From Streptomyces luteogriseus (GTDB lineage Bacteria > Actinomycetota > Actinomycetes > Streptomycetales > Streptomycetaceae): a stretch of 64,000 nt of DNA. The position numbers were made by a program, and so were the translations under genes. Below are positions 16,956 through 28,310 of the stretch, piece after piece. The DNA lies in assembly GCF_014205055.1 (NCBI RefSeq), contig NZ_JACHMS010000001.1:4588001-4652000 (forward strand), written 5' to 3'. Under the pieces are notes generated by a model that worked only from the letters and a program-made list of their open reading frames with translations, was not told the DNA's origin and made no database searches. Every line of letters begins with the position of its first letter. The stretch's first letter is position 1.

Positions 16956-18172
16956 GATGCGCTGACGGTCTCCTTCTGCCAGGCCTGCTGGAACGCGAAA
17001 CGCGCCGCCTCCACCTCGTGCCGCTGGTCGGCGTGGAGCACGCCGAGGGCGTACGCCGTGGCGGGGGCGATGCGCGGGGTGCGGGCCGCCTGGGCCGCCG
17101 CTGCCGCCGCCTCGGAGGCGTCCCGGTGCCGGTTCAGGGCCCGGCCCGCGGAGAGCAGCCGCAGGTCGACCACGGCGTTGCCCTTGGGACCGCTGACGGC
17201 CTCGCGCGCGTAGCGGTGCAGGCGCAGCAGCAGGCGGACCTGGTGCCACGGGGCGTCCTGCGGGTGCGGGACCGTGTCCGGGGACAGGCCGTGGACGAGG
17301 GCCGCGGCGTTGTACGGGTTGCCCGCGGTGACGAGGGGGAGGGCGGCGACGGCGTCGGCCAGCCGGTCCTGGGCGGCGGCGGCGAGGGGGCGCAGGTCGG
17401 TGCTGCCGGCGGCCCTGGTGAGGGGGACCTCGCTGGCCAGGACGGCGACCTTGTCCGCGACGGCGTGGAAACGGCTGCTGCCCAGGGCCTGCAGGGCCGT
17501 GGAGTGGGCCCGGGTGCGGGCGAGGGTCAGCTGGCGGTCCAGCAGGGCGCCCGCCTTCGCCGCTCCGACCGTCAGGTTGCCGCGTTCCGGTGCCGCGGCC
17601 GGTGCCGACGGGCTGCGCGGCCCGGCGTCGCGGGCCGCCGCTCGCTGCGGGACGGGTGCGACCGCGGCGGTGCGGCCGCCCGCAGCCGGGTCGGCGCGGC
17701 CGCCCGCAATCGAGTCGGGGCGACGGCCCGCAGTCGAGTCGGCGCGCGTGACCGCCGGTGCGTCCGCGCGGCCGGCGGCGACGGTGCCGGCCGTCTGCCC
17801 CGGCAGCGCCGTCGACCCCGACAGGCGGTGCAGCGCCGTCAACAGGCGTTCCAGGCGGGCCGTGTACGCGTGCTCCATCGCCAACGTGCCCGACACCCAC
17901 GCCAGTTCGGGGCGCATCGCCTCGCACCAGTCCGAGTCGAGGAGGGACTGGAACGTGTGCAGTCCGGCGCTGATGCGCCGGGCCGAGCGGCGCAGGGCAC
18001 GGGCCGCCTCGGCGGACCCCTCCGAGCCGCTCGCCCCCGACCCCGTCTCCCGGTGCAGGCGCAGCGCTCGGAGGAACTCCGTGGCCTGGGCCCGCAGATA
18101 GCCCGCGAGGGCGTCACCGGTGGCCGCGGGCCCGGTCAGCGGGTTCGTCGGGTCAAGGTGTTGCTGTGCCAC
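16952..18172 (-). CDS. CHAD-domain protein
   Basis: A 406-residue protein with two helical CHAD halves: about residues 20-120, starting around [18 protein letters not shown], and about 190-400. CHAD domains carry conserved His and basic residues and bind polyphosphate, which fits the overlap (20 bp) with ppk upstream. Between the halves is a Gly/Ala/Arg-rich linker encoded partly by a 24-bp triplicate repeat. It probably links polyphosphate granules to a partner; no catalytic CYTH domain is present. Confidence 0.85.
   Translation of the reverse strand: MAQQHLDPTNPLTGPAATGDALAGYLRAQATEFLRALRLHRETGSGASGSEGSAEAARALRRSARRISAGLHTFQSLLDSDWCEAMRPELAWVSGTLAMEHAYTARLERLLTALHRLSGSTALPGQTAGTVAAGRADAPAVTRADSTAGRRPDSIAGGRADPAAGGRTAAVAPVPQRAAARDAGPRSPSAPAAAPERGNLTVGAAKAGALLDRQLTLARTRAHSTALQALGSSRFHAVADKVAVLASEVPLTRAAGSTDLRPLAAAAQDRLADAVAALPLVTAGNPYNAAALVHGLSPDTVPHPQDAPWHQVRLLLRLHRYAREAVSGPKGNAVVDLRLLSAGRALNRHRDASEAAAAAAQAARTPRIAPATAYALGVLHADQRHEVEAARFAFQQAWQKETVSAS
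17672..17743. repeat. Three in-frame 24-bp repeats in the CHAD linker
   Basis: Copies at 17672-17695, 17696-17719 and 17720-17743 each encode eight residues of the type [16 protein letters not shown] and ADSTAGRR. They lengthen a disordered linker between the two CHAD halves. Confidence 0.75.
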
Positions 18173-20384
18173 GCCGGCGCCTCCGGGCGTCTATGAGCAT
18201 CTCCTGGACGTTGCGCAGCGGCTGTCCGTCCGCGTCGGTCGCATGCCGGGTCCAGTCGCCGTCCGGGCCGAGGTGCCAGGAGGCGGTGGAGTCGGACATA
18301 CCGGTCTCCAGCAGCCGGTTCAGGGCTGCCCGGTGGGCCGGGTCGGTCACCCGGACCAGGGCCTCTATCCGGCGGTCGAGGTTGCGGTGCATCATGTCGG
18401 CGCTGCCGATCCACACCTCGGGCTCGCCGCCGTTGCCGAAGCCGAACACCCGGGAGTGCTCCAGGAAGCGGCCGAGGATCGAGCGGACCCGGATGTTCTC
18501 CGACAGGCCCGCCACGCCCGGGCGCACCGCGCAGATGCCGCGCACCCAGATGTCCACCGGCACGCCCGCCTGGGACGCGCGGTAGCAGGCGTCGATGACG
18601 GCTTCGTCGACCATCGAGTTGACCTTGATGCGGACGTGCGCGGGGCGCCCCGCACGGTGGTGCTGGACCTCCTTGGCGATCCGCGAGACCAGCCCGTCGC
18701 GCAGCGACTTGGGGGCCACCAGGAGACGGCGGTAGGTCTCCCGGCGCGAGTAGCCGGAGAGGCGGTTGAAGAGGTCCGAGAGGTCCGCGCCGACCTGCGG
18801 GTCGGCCGTGAGCAGGCCGAGGTCCTCGTAGAGGCGGGCCGTCTTCGGGTGGTAGTTGCCGGTGCCGACGTGGCTGTAGCGGCGGAGTGTCTCGCCCTCC
18901 TGGCGGACCACCAGCGACAGCTTGCAGTGGGTCTTCAGGCCGACCAGGCCGTAGACCACGTGGCAGCCGGCCTCCTCCAGCTTGCGCGCCCACTTGATGT
19001 TGGCGTGCTCGTCGAAGCGGGCCTTGATCTCGACCAGGACCAGGACCTGCTTGCCGGACTCGGCGGCCTCGATGAGGGCGTCGACTATGGGGGAGTCGCC
19101 GGAGGTCCGGTACAGGGTCTGCTTGATCGCGAGGACGTCCGGGTCGCCCGCCGCCTGCTCCAGGAAGGCCTGGACGGAGGTGGAGAACGAGTCGTACGGG
19201 TGGTGCAGCAGCACGTCCCGCTCGCGCAGCGCGGCGAAGATGTCCGGCGCGGACGCCGACTCGACCTCGGCGAGGTCGCGGTGGGTGCCGGCGACGAACT
19301 TGCGGTACTTCAGCTCGGGCCGGTCCAGGGAGGCGATGCGGAACAGGCCCGTGAGGTCCAGCGGGCCCGGCAGCGGGTACACCTCGGCCTCGCCGATCTT
19401 CAGCTCGCGCACCAGCAGGTCCAGGACCTCGCGGTCGATGGACTCCTCGACCTCCAGGCGCACCGGCGGCCCGAAGCGGCGCCGCATGAGCTCCTTCTCC
19501 AGGGCCTGGAGCAGGTTCTCCGCGTCGTCCTCCTCGACCTCCAGATCCTCGTTGCGGGTGAGGCGGAAGGCGTGGTGCTCCAGCACCTCCATGCCGGGGA
19601 AGAGCTCCTCCAGGTGGGCGGCGATGACGTCCTCGATGGGGACGTAGCGGCCCGGGGAGCTCTCCAGGAAGCGGGACAGCAGCGGCGGCACCTTCACCCG
19701 GGCGAAGTGCTTGTGGCCCGTGACCGGGTTCCGTACGACGACGGCCAGGTTCAGGGACAGGCCCGAGATGTACGGGAAGGGGTGCGCCGGGTCGACCGCC
19801 AGCGGGGTCAGCACGGGGAAGATCTGGTGCCGGAACAGGGTGAACAGGCGGGCCTGCTCCTTCTCCTGCAGCTCGTTCCAGCGGACCAGGTGGATACCCT
19901 CCTCCGCGAGTGCGGGGGCGACGTCCTCGTGGTAGCAGGCGGCGTGCCGGGCCATGAGCTCGCGGGAGCGGGCCCAGATCATCTCCAGCACCTCGCGGGG
20001 CTGGAGGCCGGAGGCGGAGCGGGTGGCCACGCCGGTGGCGATGCGGCGCTTCAGACCGGCCACCCGGACCATGAAGAACTCGTCCAGGTTGCTGGCGAAG
20101 ATCGCGAGGAAGTTGGCCCGCTCGAGCAGGGGCGTGTTCGGGTCCTCGGCGAGTTCGAGCACGCGCTCGTTGAACGCGAGCCAACTGCGCTCCCGGTCGA
20201 GGAAACGGCCCTGGGGCAGCTGGGGCCCGTCGTACGGCGACTCCTCGTAGGCGTCGAGGTCGGCGTCGATGTCGGGTTCCAGATCGGAGACCGCTGCCGC
20301 CACCGTGTGCGGGCGGTGGGCTGCGATGGAGCCCACGGAGGGCTGCGCGTGCTGGACCTGTGCCTGGGTGTTCGGCTGGCTCAT
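18153..20384 (-). CDS. ppk: Polyphosphate kinase 1
   Basis: A 743-residue PPK1, which reversibly transfers the ATP gamma-phosphate to polyphosphate. The N-terminal domain begins [20 protein letters not shown]. The two PLD-like C-terminal domains hold the autophosphorylated His in [11 protein letters not shown] and the motif [14 protein letters not shown] chose the ATG at 20384, after GGAAG. A start 45 codons further upstream is open but reads Pro/Gly-rich. It heads the ppk-CHAD-Nudix operon. Confidence 0.95.
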   Translation of the reverse strand: MSQPNTQAQVQHAQPSVGSIAAHRPHTVAAAVSDLEPDIDADLDAYEESPYDGPQLPQGRFLDRERSWLAFNERVLELAEDPNTPLLERANFLAIFASNLDEFFMVRVAGLKRRIATGVATRSASGLQPREVLEMIWARSRELMARHAACYHEDVAPALAEEGIHLVRWNELQEKEQARLFTLFRHQIFPVLTPLAVDPAHPFPYISGLSLNLAVVVRNPVTGHKHFARVKVPPLLSRFLESSPGRYVPIEDVIAAHLEELFPGMEVLEHHAFRLTRNEDLEVEEDDAENLLQALEKELMRRRFGPPVRLEVEESIDREVLDLLVRELKIGEAEVYPLPGPLDLTGLFRIASLDRPELKYRKFVAGTHRDLAEVESASAPDIFAALRERDVLLHHPYDSFSTSVQAFLEQAAGDPDVLAIKQTLYRTSGDSPIVDALIEAAESGKQVLVLVEIKARFDEHANIKWARKLEEAGCHVVYGLVGLKTHCKLSLVVRQEGETLRRYSHVGTGNYHPKTARLYEDLGLLTADPQVGADLSDLFNRLSGYSRRETYRRLLVAPKSLRDGLVSRIAKEVQHHRAGRPAHVRIKVNSMVDEAVIDACYRASQAGVPVDIWVRGICAVRPGVAGLSENIRVRSILGRFLEHSRVFGFGNGGEPEVWIGSADMMHRNLDRRIEALVRVTDPAHRAALNRLLETGMSDSTASWHLGPDGDWTRHATDADGQPLRNVQEMLIDARRRRRGTATP

Positions 20385-20777
20385 GGACCCATTCTTCCGC
20401 GCCGCGAGCATCACGGGCGCGTCGGACAGCGCGGGCGGGAGCGGAGGTGTCACATGAGTGCTCCCGTTTCCCTCGGGACCCTCGCGGGGCGGGGAAGGCT
20501 CGGGCACGGCGGGATTCATTGGCCGAGCTTCGCAAGCCCGTCTGAATCGTTGGTTACGGCGACATGACGTGAGGGATATCGGGAAGCGGCTCGCGGGCGC
20601 CCACAGGGCCGGGTGAGGGGCGGGGGCGGGTGCCCACAGGCTGTGGACAGAGCTCGGCCCATCCGTACGCCCCGGAGTCTCCCCGACGGGCCGGCCGCAT
20701 GCCCCGGAGTCTCCCCGAGGGGTGACGAGGGGCGGGCCGCGCGTCCATCCCCCCGTGGAAGGACGCGCGGACCGGGT
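20385..20777. other. Gene-free interval upstream of ppk
   Basis: About 390 bp with no credible gene. It must hold the ppk promoter; I looked for a PHO box and found no convincing pair of 11-mers. It contains an exact 18-bp direct repeat, GCCCCGGAGTCTCCCCGA at 20669-20686 and 20701-20718, and the short palindrome CCACAGGCTGTGG. Confidence 0.5.
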
Positions 20778-21686
20778 TCAGGGGAGGCGGCGGGCCAGCA
20801 GGAGGAAGGCGGCGGCCGTCGCGGTGCCGGCCACGGCCAGCAGGAGGCCGGTCTCCACGTACTGGAGCGGCCAGAAGTGTGACTCGGGGTGGAAGGTCGC
20901 ACGGGTGAGCAGGACGCCGTCGCGGGGCACGTCGGACCAGGCGACCTGGAAGGCCGAGCGGGGGAGTTCGAGGGTGCCGGCCTCGGTGCGCGTGACGGCC
21001 GGCCAGAGGTTCTCCCGGTACCGCTCCAGGACGTTGTAGAGGAGCAGGGAGGCGGCGAGGGCCACGCCCGCGGCGGGCAGGGCGCGGCGCCACACGAGTC
21101 CGGCCAGCGCGCCGAGGGCGAGACCGGCCAGGGCGTAGGCCACGGCCACCGGTCCCGTCGAGACGAACGCGTCCGGGTCGTACCAGTCGCCGACCAGGTT
21201 GGGATCACCGTCCCCGCGCGCCCAGGCGTTCAGCAGGAGGAGTCCGCCGGTGCCGGCGGTGAGCAGGGCGGCCGGGGCGGCCAGCTTCACGGCCAGCCAG
21301 CGGGGCGGGGCGACCGACTGGGTCCAGGCCAGCTGGGCGGTGCCGTTCTCCAGCTCGCGGCCGATCAGGGCGCCGCCCGCCCAGGCGGCCACGGGGAACA
21401 TCAGCAGGGACAGGGCGGTCGCCAGTGCGGACATGCCGTCCCGGTAGGTCTCGTCGGCGTTGATCGCGTCGACCACCGCGCAGGAGGGGAGCCGGCCGGT
21501 GGGGGGTGTGGCGCAGGCGCTCGCCCCCGCCCGGGCCTCGTCTCCGAGGGAGTGCAGCCAGATCAGCGCGACCGCGGCGGCGGCCAGGGCCATCAGTGAC
21601 AGGACGAGCGCGGCACGGTGCGTCCGGCCGACGGCCCGGAGCAGGCCGCCCCGCCGGGTGCCGGGGTCGGCGGCGGTGGCGGTCAT
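20778..21686 (-). CDS. ABC transporter permease (second of two paralogues)
   Basis: A 302-residue ABC-2-type membrane protein with about six helices. It shares blocks such as WAGGALIGRELENGTAQLAWTQ with the preceding gene, so the two arose by duplication and probably pair as a heterodimer. ATG overlaps the upstream stop by 4 bp. Last gene of the GntR-ABC-permease-permease operon. Substrate unknown. Confidence 0.85.
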   Translation of the reverse strand: MTATAADPGTRRGGLLRAVGRTHRAALVLSLMALAAAAVALIWLHSLGDEARAGASACATPPTGRLPSCAVVDAINADETYRDGMSALATALSLLMFPVAAWAGGALIGRELENGTAQLAWTQSVAPPRWLAVKLAAPAALLTAGTGGLLLLNAWARGDGDPNLVGDWYDPDAFVSTGPVAVAYALAGLALGALAGLVWRRALPAAGVALAASLLLYNVLERYRENLWPAVTRTEAGTLELPRSAFQVAWSDVPRDGVLLTRATFHPESHFWPLQYVETGLLLAVAGTATAAAFLLLARRLP

Positions 21687-22552
21687 ACGGCGGCTCCCGT
21701 GCGGCGGCGCAGGACGAGGAACGCCGTCGCGGTGGCCAGGGCGGCGACGGCCAGCACGATGCCGGTCTCGACGAGCTGGAGGGGCCAGAAGTGGGACGAG
21801 GGGTGCTGGTGCATCAGGGCCGGCGTCCCGGGCGGGGTCGGCCACAGACGCGGGCGCAGCTCGTCGAGCTCCCAGATCAGGGTCGACACGGCCAGGACCG
21901 CGACGCCGAGGGCCGGCAGGGCGCGCCGCAGCAGCACGCCCGCCAGGACGCCGAGGGCCAGGGCGGCCAGGGGATGGACGGTGGCGAGGATGCCGTTGGC
22001 CTCGTAGACGCTGTCGTCGTGCCACTCGCGCCAGCCCATGGCGCGGGCCAGATCGCTGTGCGCGGACCACAGAGCGCGGTGCACCAGGGTCACCGCGAGG
22101 GTGCCCGGTACCAGCAGCAGTGCCGGGACAGCCAGCTTGGCGGCGAGCCAGCGGGCCGGGGTGACCGACTGGGTCCAGGCCAGCTGGGCGGTGCCGTCCT
22201 CCAGCTCGCGGCCGATGAGTGCCCCGCCCGCCCAGGCCGCGGTGAGGACCGGCAGCAGGGAGAGGAGGCCGGCGGCGAGCGTGACGGCCGTCTCGTACCG
22301 GAGCATCGCGGGGCCGGGCATGTCGCAGCCCAGGTTCGGGCCGCCGCTGTGGCAGCCCATGGCCCGGTGTTCGGCCCAGGCAGCGTTCGCGCCCGGGCCG
22401 AGCGACCAGAGCAGTGCCACGACCTCCACCGCCACCAGTCCGATCCAGAAGAGCAGCGCCGTGCGGTGCACCCGCGCCATGGCGCGGAACAGACCACGCG
22501 GCCCGGGGTGTGACCGGGCGGCGACGGGCGTCTCGGCCGTCACGGCGGTCAT
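21683..22552 (-). CDS. ABC transporter permease (first of two paralogues)
   Basis: A 289-residue ABC-2-type permease with an extracytoplasmic loop containing Cys (MGCHSGGPNLGC) and the conserved block GGALIGRELEDGTAQLAWTQ. Overlaps both neighbours by 4 bp, so it is translationally coupled with the ATPase and the second permease. Confidence 0.85.
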   Translation of the reverse strand: MTAVTAETPVAARSHPGPRGLFRAMARVHRTALLFWIGLVAVEVVALLWSLGPGANAAWAEHRAMGCHSGGPNLGCDMPGPAMLRYETAVTLAAGLLSLLPVLTAAWAGGALIGRELEDGTAQLAWTQSVTPARWLAAKLAVPALLLVPGTLAVTLVHRALWSAHSDLARAMGWREWHDDSVYEANGILATVHPLAALALGVLAGVLLRRALPALGVAVLAVSTLIWELDELRPRLWPTPPGTPALMHQHPSSHFWPLQLVETGIVLAVAALATATAFLVLRRRTGAAV

Positions 22553-23433
22553 ACGGCGGCCTCCCGCGCGTCGAGCAGCAGCGGCGGGGCCTCGGGGGAG
22601 CGCAGATGGGCCAGGACGACCTCCTCCAGGGACGGGCGGTCGCGCCGGAGTCCGTCGCCGAGGGGACCCGCGGGCCGGACCAGGGCGGTCAGTTGGCGGC
22701 CGGTGGTGCGGGACTCGACCACGGTGTGCGGGTCCAGGGCGTCGCCCGCCCGGCCCGTGACCAGGGTGTGCGCGGCGAGCAGGTCGTCCAGCGGCCCGGC
22801 GAGCCGGACGCGGCCCGAGCCGAGCAGCAGCAGGTGGTCGCAGGAGCCCTCCAGCTCCGCCACCACGTGCGAGGACATGACAACCGTGGTGCCGCGGTCG
22901 GCGGCGTCGGCCATCAGCGTGGCCGTCAGCTGGTGCCGGGCGAGCGGGTCGAGGTCGGCCATCGGCTCGTCCAGGAGCAGCAGTTCGGGGCGCTTGCCGA
23001 GGGCGAGGGCGAGCGCGACGCGGGTGCGCTGGCCGCCGGAGAGCGCGCGGATCTTCGTGTCCGGGTCGAGGCCGCCCTCCGCGACGATCCGCTCGGCGGT
23101 CCGGGCGTCCCAGCGGCGGGGGTTGAGGTCGCGGCCCAGCCGCAGGGTGCCGGCGATGGTGAGCTGGGGGTGCAGGGGCTTGTTCTGGGCGACGTGGGCG
23201 AGCCGTTCGCGGGCCGCGGCCGGGGTGGTGCCGAGCACCGTGATGGTGCCCTCGGTGGGGCGGAGCAGCCCGGCCGCGAGGGCGAGCAGGGTGGACTTGC
23301 CGGCGCCGTTCGGGCCGGTGACGGCGCAGACGCGGCCCGCGGGGAGCCGGAAGGCGCAGCCGTCCAGCGCGGGTCCGCGGCGTCGCCGGAACCTCCTGCC
23401 CAGCCCAGCCGCCTCGATGGCGGTGTCGGTCAT
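22549..23433 (-). CDS. ABC transporter ATP-binding protein
   Basis: A 294-residue ATPase with Walker A GPNGAGKS, signature ALSGGQRTRVALA, Walker B LLLLDEPMADLD and an H-loop in MSSHVVAELE. The last 80 residues form a C-terminal extension typical of exporter ATPases. The ATG overlaps the GntR stop by 4 bp. Energises the two following permeases. Confidence 0.9.
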   Translation of the reverse strand: MTDTAIEAAGLGRRFRRRRGPALDGCAFRLPAGRVCAVTGPNGAGKSTLLALAAGLLRPTEGTITVLGTTPAAARERLAHVAQNKPLHPQLTIAGTLRLGRDLNPRRWDARTAERIVAEGGLDPDTKIRALSGGQRTRVALALALGKRPELLLLDEPMADLDPLARHQLTATLMADAADRGTTVVMSSHVVAELEGSCDHLLLLGSGRVRLAGPLDDLLAAHTLVTGRAGDALDPHTVVESRTTGRQLTALVRPAGPLGDGLRRDRPSLEEVVLAHLRSPEAPPLLLDAREAAV

Positions 23434-23822
23434 GCGTCCCCCTTGGATTCTGCGAAGTGCGTGTCGAGTACGGAAGTGAAGAGGGCGGCCACGTCCTCGC
23501 GCTCCAGACCGGCCTCGCGGGCCCGGACCGCCCAGGCGTCCAGTTCCGCGCGGAGCGGGGAGTCGGCGGGGGCGGTGCTCAGGGACTTGCGGACGAACGT
23601 GCCCAGTCCCCGGCGGGCCTCGACCAGGCCCTCGCGCTCCAGCTCCCGGTAGGCCTTGAGGACCGTGTTCGGGTTGATGGCGGTGGCCTCCACGACCTCG
23701 CGGGCCGTGGGCAGTCTGTCGCCCGGCTCCAACAGGCCCAGGCGCAGGGCCTGTTTGGTCTGCTGGACGATCTGGACGTAGGTGGCCACACCGCTGCGCC
23801 GGTCGATGCGGTACTCGACCAC
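23430..23822 (-). CDS. GntR-family (YtrA-type) repressor
   Basis: A 130-residue regulator made almost only of the winged helix (ATYVQIVQQTKQALRLG, LPTAREVVEATAINPNTVLK) and a short helical tail. This is the YtrA subgroup, which typically heads and represses an ABC transporter operon, often induced by cell-wall-active compounds. A perfect palindrome sits just upstream of its GTG start, indicating autoregulation. Confidence 0.9.
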   Translation of the reverse strand: MVEYRIDRRSGVATYVQIVQQTKQALRLGLLEPGDRLPTAREVVEATAINPNTVLKAYRELEREGLVEARRGLGTFVRKSLSTAPADSPLRAELDAWAVRAREAGLEREDVAALFTSVLDTHFAESKGDA

Positions 23823-23833
23823 TGCTGAACCAG

Positions 23834-23859
23834 CCTTTCACTAATTGAGTAGTGAAAGG
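23834..23859. promoter_or_regulatory. Operator of the GntR-ABC operon
   Basis: CCTTTCACTA (23834-23843) and TAGTGAAAGG (23850-23859) are perfect 10-bp arms with a 6-nt centre, 12 nt upstream of the GntR start. It is likely the binding site of the YtrA-type regulator and may overlap the promoter. It also lies within 100 nt of the divergent sigma-factor gene. Confidence 0.8.
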
Positions 23860-23932
23860 GTGGTGGATGGAGGGCCGAAAAGTCAACCGTGCTTTCGTGA
23901 ACCGTTCGACCCGGGCCGTCCGATGAGGAGAC

Positions 23933-24484
23933 GTGAGCGATACGAGAAGCGACGGGGAGCTGCTGCGGGCCATCACCGCGGACGCCGACCGGCGCGCCTT
24001 CGAGGAGCTGTACCGGCGCTACGCGCCCTGGCTCCGGGCCCGGTTGCGGGGGCGGTGCGCCGACCTCGGGGTCGTCGACGACGTCGTGCAGGAGACGTTC
24101 CTCGCGGTGTGGCGCGGCAAGGCCCGCTACCGGGAGGAGGCCGGTGCCGCGGACGCCGCCGGATGGCTGTGGCGCATCGGGTCGCGGCGGCTGGTGGACG
24201 TGCTGCGGGGCGATGGGGCGCGCGGGCGGCTGCGGCAGGCCCTGGCGCGGCTGCGGCACCGCGACGAGGTGTCGGCGGAGGAGCGCGTGCTCGCGGGGGT
24301 GGAGCACGGGGACCTCGCCGGGGCCCTGGTCCGGCTGTCGCCTGAGCTGCGGGCGGTGCTGCAGGCGACCGTCATCGACGGGCTGACCACCCGTGAGGCG
24401 GCCGTGCTGCTCGGCATTCCGCCGGGGACGGTCAAGACGCGGGCGATGCGGGCCCGGAAGCAGTTGCGGGAGGCGTTGGCATGA
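23933..24484 (+). CDS. ECF RNA polymerase sigma factor
   Basis: A 183-residue ECF sigma factor: region 2 around FEELYRRYAPWLRARL and DVVQETFLAVW, region 4 around LSPELRAVLQATVIDGLTTR and IPPGTVKTR. GTG at 23933 follows GAGGAGAC. The following zinc-finger membrane protein overlaps by 4 bp and should be its anti-sigma factor; an ABC exporter follows in the same operon, so a signal at the envelope probably switches on export. Confidence 0.9.
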   Translation: MSDTRSDGELLRAITADADRRAFEELYRRYAPWLRARLRGRCADLGVVDDVVQETFLAVWRGKARYREEAGAADAAGWLWRIGSRRLVDVLRGDGARGRLRQALARLRHRDEVSAEERVLAGVEHGDLAGALVRLSPELRAVLQATVIDGLTTREAAVLLGIPPGTVKTRAMRARKQLREALA

Positions 24485-25313
24485 GCTGGCACGTGTCCGA
24501 GGAGGATCTGCGCGCCTATGCGCGAGGGGAGTTGGAAGCCCCTGTGCTCTGGTCCGCCGACGCGCATCTGACCTCGTGCGCCCGGTGCCGTGGGGCACTG
24601 GCCGAGGTCAGCGACCCGGTCGTCCTCGACGCCGGGTGGGACCGGCTCGACGCCGAGCTGGACGCACCCCGGGCGGGGCTGCTGGAGAGGTTGCTCGTGC
24701 GGATCGGGGTGGCCGGGCACACCGCGCGGCTGCTGGCGGCGACGCCCGTGCTGCGCCGGTCATGGCTCGGGGCCGTCGTCGCCGTGCTGCTCCTGAGCGT
24801 GGCGGCCGGGCACGCCGTGCGCGGCGGGGAGTTCCCCACGCTGTTCCTGGCCCTCGCGCCGCTGCTGCCGCTGGCGGGGGTGGCGTTGTCGTACGGACCC
24901 GCGCTGGACCCGACGTACGAGATGGCCGTCGTCGCGCCGATGCACGGGTTCCGGCTGCTGATGATCCGGACGGTGGCCGTGCTGGCTGTCGTGCTGGGGC
25001 TGAACGGGCTGGCGACCCTCGCCCTGCCCGCCTACGGCCTGCGCGGCCTGGCCTGGCTGCTGCCCGCGCTGGCGCTCACCGCGACCGGGCTCGCGCTGAC
25101 GCCCCGGCTGGGGCCCGCCCTCGCGCCGTCCCTGGTGGGCGGGGTGTGGGTCGGGCTGCTGCTGACCGCCGACGCCCTGCGGACGGGGGCGGACGTGCCG
25201 CTCGCGCCGTTCACCGTGGCCGGGCAGGGGGTGGCGGCGGTGGTCGCCGCGCTCGCCGCCGGGCTGCTCTTCCTGCTCCGTGACCGATTCGACCTCTTCC
25301 AGGGACGTGCCGT

Positions 25314-25317
<4 letters not shown>
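24481..25317 (+). CDS. Membrane anti-sigma factor with zinc-finger (ZAS) domain
   Basis: A 278-residue protein. The first 60 residues carry a zf-HC2-type motif, HLTSCARC, with an earlier His in SWHVSEEDL, as in ZAS anti-sigma factors. About six hydrophobic helices follow from residue 95 to the end, more than the single helix of usual anti-sigma factors, so the sensor may be the membrane part itself. Overlaps the sigma and ABC genes by 4 bp each. Confidence 0.8.
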
Positions 25318-26170
<853 letters not shown>

Positions 26171-26174
<4 letters not shown>

Positions 26175-27685
26175 CCACGGTCGTGGAGAAGCCGCTCGCA
26201 CCCGGGATACGGAACGAGCCCGGGGGGCCCTTCAAGGCCGTGCTCGCCCTGGCCCTGTTCGAGTCCCGCCGGCTGCTGACCCGGATCCCGGTGCTGCTCG
26301 CCTTCGCCGTCTACCTCGGCTGGACCGTGTGGCGCTCCGGAAGGGCATGGGGCGACTACCCGGCCCTCCAGGACGCGGACCGCGCCACCCAGAACGCCCC
26401 GCTGCTGGTCGGCCTCGCGGTCCTGCTGTCCGTCAACCAGGCCGCGCTGCGCTCCCGACGGTACGGCACGGAGCGGCACTTCGCGGTGCTGCTGCTCCCG
26501 CACTGGTGCCGTACGGTCGCCCACGCCCTGTCGGTCGTGGCCGCGGCCCTGGTCACCGCCGTGTGCGTGGCCGGGCAGTTCGGTCGGGAGGCGCTGCGGC
26601 CCGGGGCGATCGGGCAGGGGTCGGTGGGCGAACTGCTCGTGGGGCCGCTGACCGTGCTGCTGTCGGGGCTGGCCGGGCTGCTCCTGGCCGTTCTGGTGAG
26701 GTCGGTCCTCGCGGCCCCGCTGCTGGTCGTGTTCGGTCTCTTCCTGTTCGCCTTCTTCTCCAGCACGAGCGACGACGCGAGCCGCTGGCTGCTGCCGGCC
26801 GTCGGCGAGGCCACGAGCAACACCCTGCCGTCCGACCTGATGGGCCGGCCCGCCGGCTGGCACGCCCTGTACCTCGCCGGACTGGCCCTGACCCTGGGCC
26901 TGGTGGCGGTCCTGGCCGCCGGTGGCCGCAAGCCGGCCGTCCTGGCCGGTACCGCCGGAGCGCTCGCCATGACGCTGGTCGGAGGAGTGGCCCAGTCGGG
27001 CGGCGACTCCCCTCAGCTGGTCAAGGCACGCGAAAGCGCCACCGTGCACCCCGAGCAGGTGCAGACCTGTGTCCGCCGGGACGGCTCCACCTACTGCGCG
27101 TTTCCCGATTGGGGGCCACGGGTCGGGGACTGGGCCGCGGTGGTGGACCGGGTCCGCTCGCTGGCCGGGGGCGGCGCCCACGAGCAGGACGTCGTCGTAC
27201 GGCAGCGGGTCGATGCGCGCTACGGCCTCTCCGGCGACGGCGCGTTGATGCCGCTGGAGCGTCCCTACGAGGTGACGGTGGGCACCCAGTGGGGCGGCAA
27301 CCGCGTCCCCGAGTTCTCCGCAGCCGTGGCCGGTGTGCTGATCGCGGGCGACGAGAAGGCCGCGACCTCGATCTGCGACGCCCGCATCATCCCCCTCATG
27401 TGGCTGGCCGTGGGCTGGGAGTCCGACCCTCTCGACGCGCTGCGCCGCGTCCGGCTCGACGACAGCATCACCGGCTCCGCCATGGTGCTCCAGCCCACCA
27501 GCGGGCTGTCCATGACCGTGGCCCAGACCGAGGTGCTGCGCGCACTGCTCGACCTGCCCCGGGGCGAGGCCGGCGCACGGGTCAAGGACCGGTGGCGCGA
27601 ACTGACCGCGCCGAAGGTCACCGCGGCCCGGGCCGCCGCGCTGCTGGACCTGCCCGCACCCGACGGGGAGGACAAGTGCTCCTGA
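26171..27685 (+). CDS. Large ABC-2-like membrane protein with C-terminal soluble domain
   Basis: A 504-residue protein. Residues about 40-285 hold some six or seven helices; residues about 290-504 are soluble and begin with a Cys pair (TCVRRDGSTYC) and a further SICDARI. The soluble part has no family I recognise; if external, the Cys could be disulphide bonded. Probably the permease for the preceding ATPase. Starts with ATG overlapping the upstream stop. Confidence 0.75.
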
Positions 27686-28302
27686 CCCGGCACCTGGTGC
27701 TCCCCGTCCACCGGACGCTGCCGTGGGGGGTGGTCGGCGCGGCCGGGGCGGCGGGACTGCTGCTCACCGCGCTGACCCGGACCGGCGAGAGCGCGGAACG
27801 GCTCTCCCTGTACATGCTGCGGGCCGCCGTCCTCGCCTTCGCGGTGGGCCTGGCCTTCCTCCTGGACGACCCGGCCCGGCACACCACGGCCGTCGTGCCG
27901 ACCCCGCGCCCGGTCCGGGTCGCCCTGCGCGTCGCCCTGGCCGCCCCGGTCGCGGCGGCCTGGTGGACGGTGGCCCTGCTGCTCGTGCCGCCGGGCGCGC
28001 GGCCCCCGGTCGGCGACATCACGCTCGAAGCCGGGGCCGCCTGCGTCCTGGCGGTGACCGGCGCGGCGGCCGTGGTGCGCTTCAGCGAGGCCGCCCGGCC
28101 CGGACTGCCGGTCGCGGGCGGGCTGCTGACCACCGCCGTCCTGACGATGCTGTTCTGGCCCGGGCGCTGGGCGCTGTTCGTGCCGGTGGAGGACGAACGG
28201 TGGGCCGCGTCCCACGACCGGTGGGGCGTGGTGCTGGCCGGGGCCGTGATCCTGGGCGCGGTGTGCGCGGTGGAGCCGTTGCGGCGGCGGGTCCGCTTCT
28301 AG
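27676..28302 (+). CDS. Integral membrane protein, last gene of the sigma-factor operon
   Basis: A 208-residue protein with about five helices (for example LPWGVVGAAGAAGLLLTAL). GTG at 27676 lies inside the end of the preceding gene, overlapping its stop by 10 bp, with GGAGG just upstream. Likely a second permease subunit; no named family. Confidence 0.7.
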   Translation: MLLTRHLVLPVHRTLPWGVVGAAGAAGLLLTALTRTGESAERLSLYMLRAAVLAFAVGLAFLLDDPARHTTAVVPTPRPVRVALRVALAAPVAAAWWTVALLLVPPGARPPVGDITLEAGAACVLAVTGAAAVVRFSEAARPGLPVAGGLLTTAVLTMLFWPGRWALFVPVEDERWAASHDRWGVVLAGAVILGAVCAVEPLRRRVRF

Positions 28303-28310
28303 CGGAGGAT

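Noticed and set aside
18120-20567. An 815-codon open frame antisense to ppk
   Set aside because: It mirrors the GC-rich third positions of ppk; the ppk protein has all family motifs and the antisense product has none.
20385-20777. A PHO box for ppk
   Set aside because: I found TTCA-type fragments but no two adjacent 11-mers that fit, unlike at pstS.
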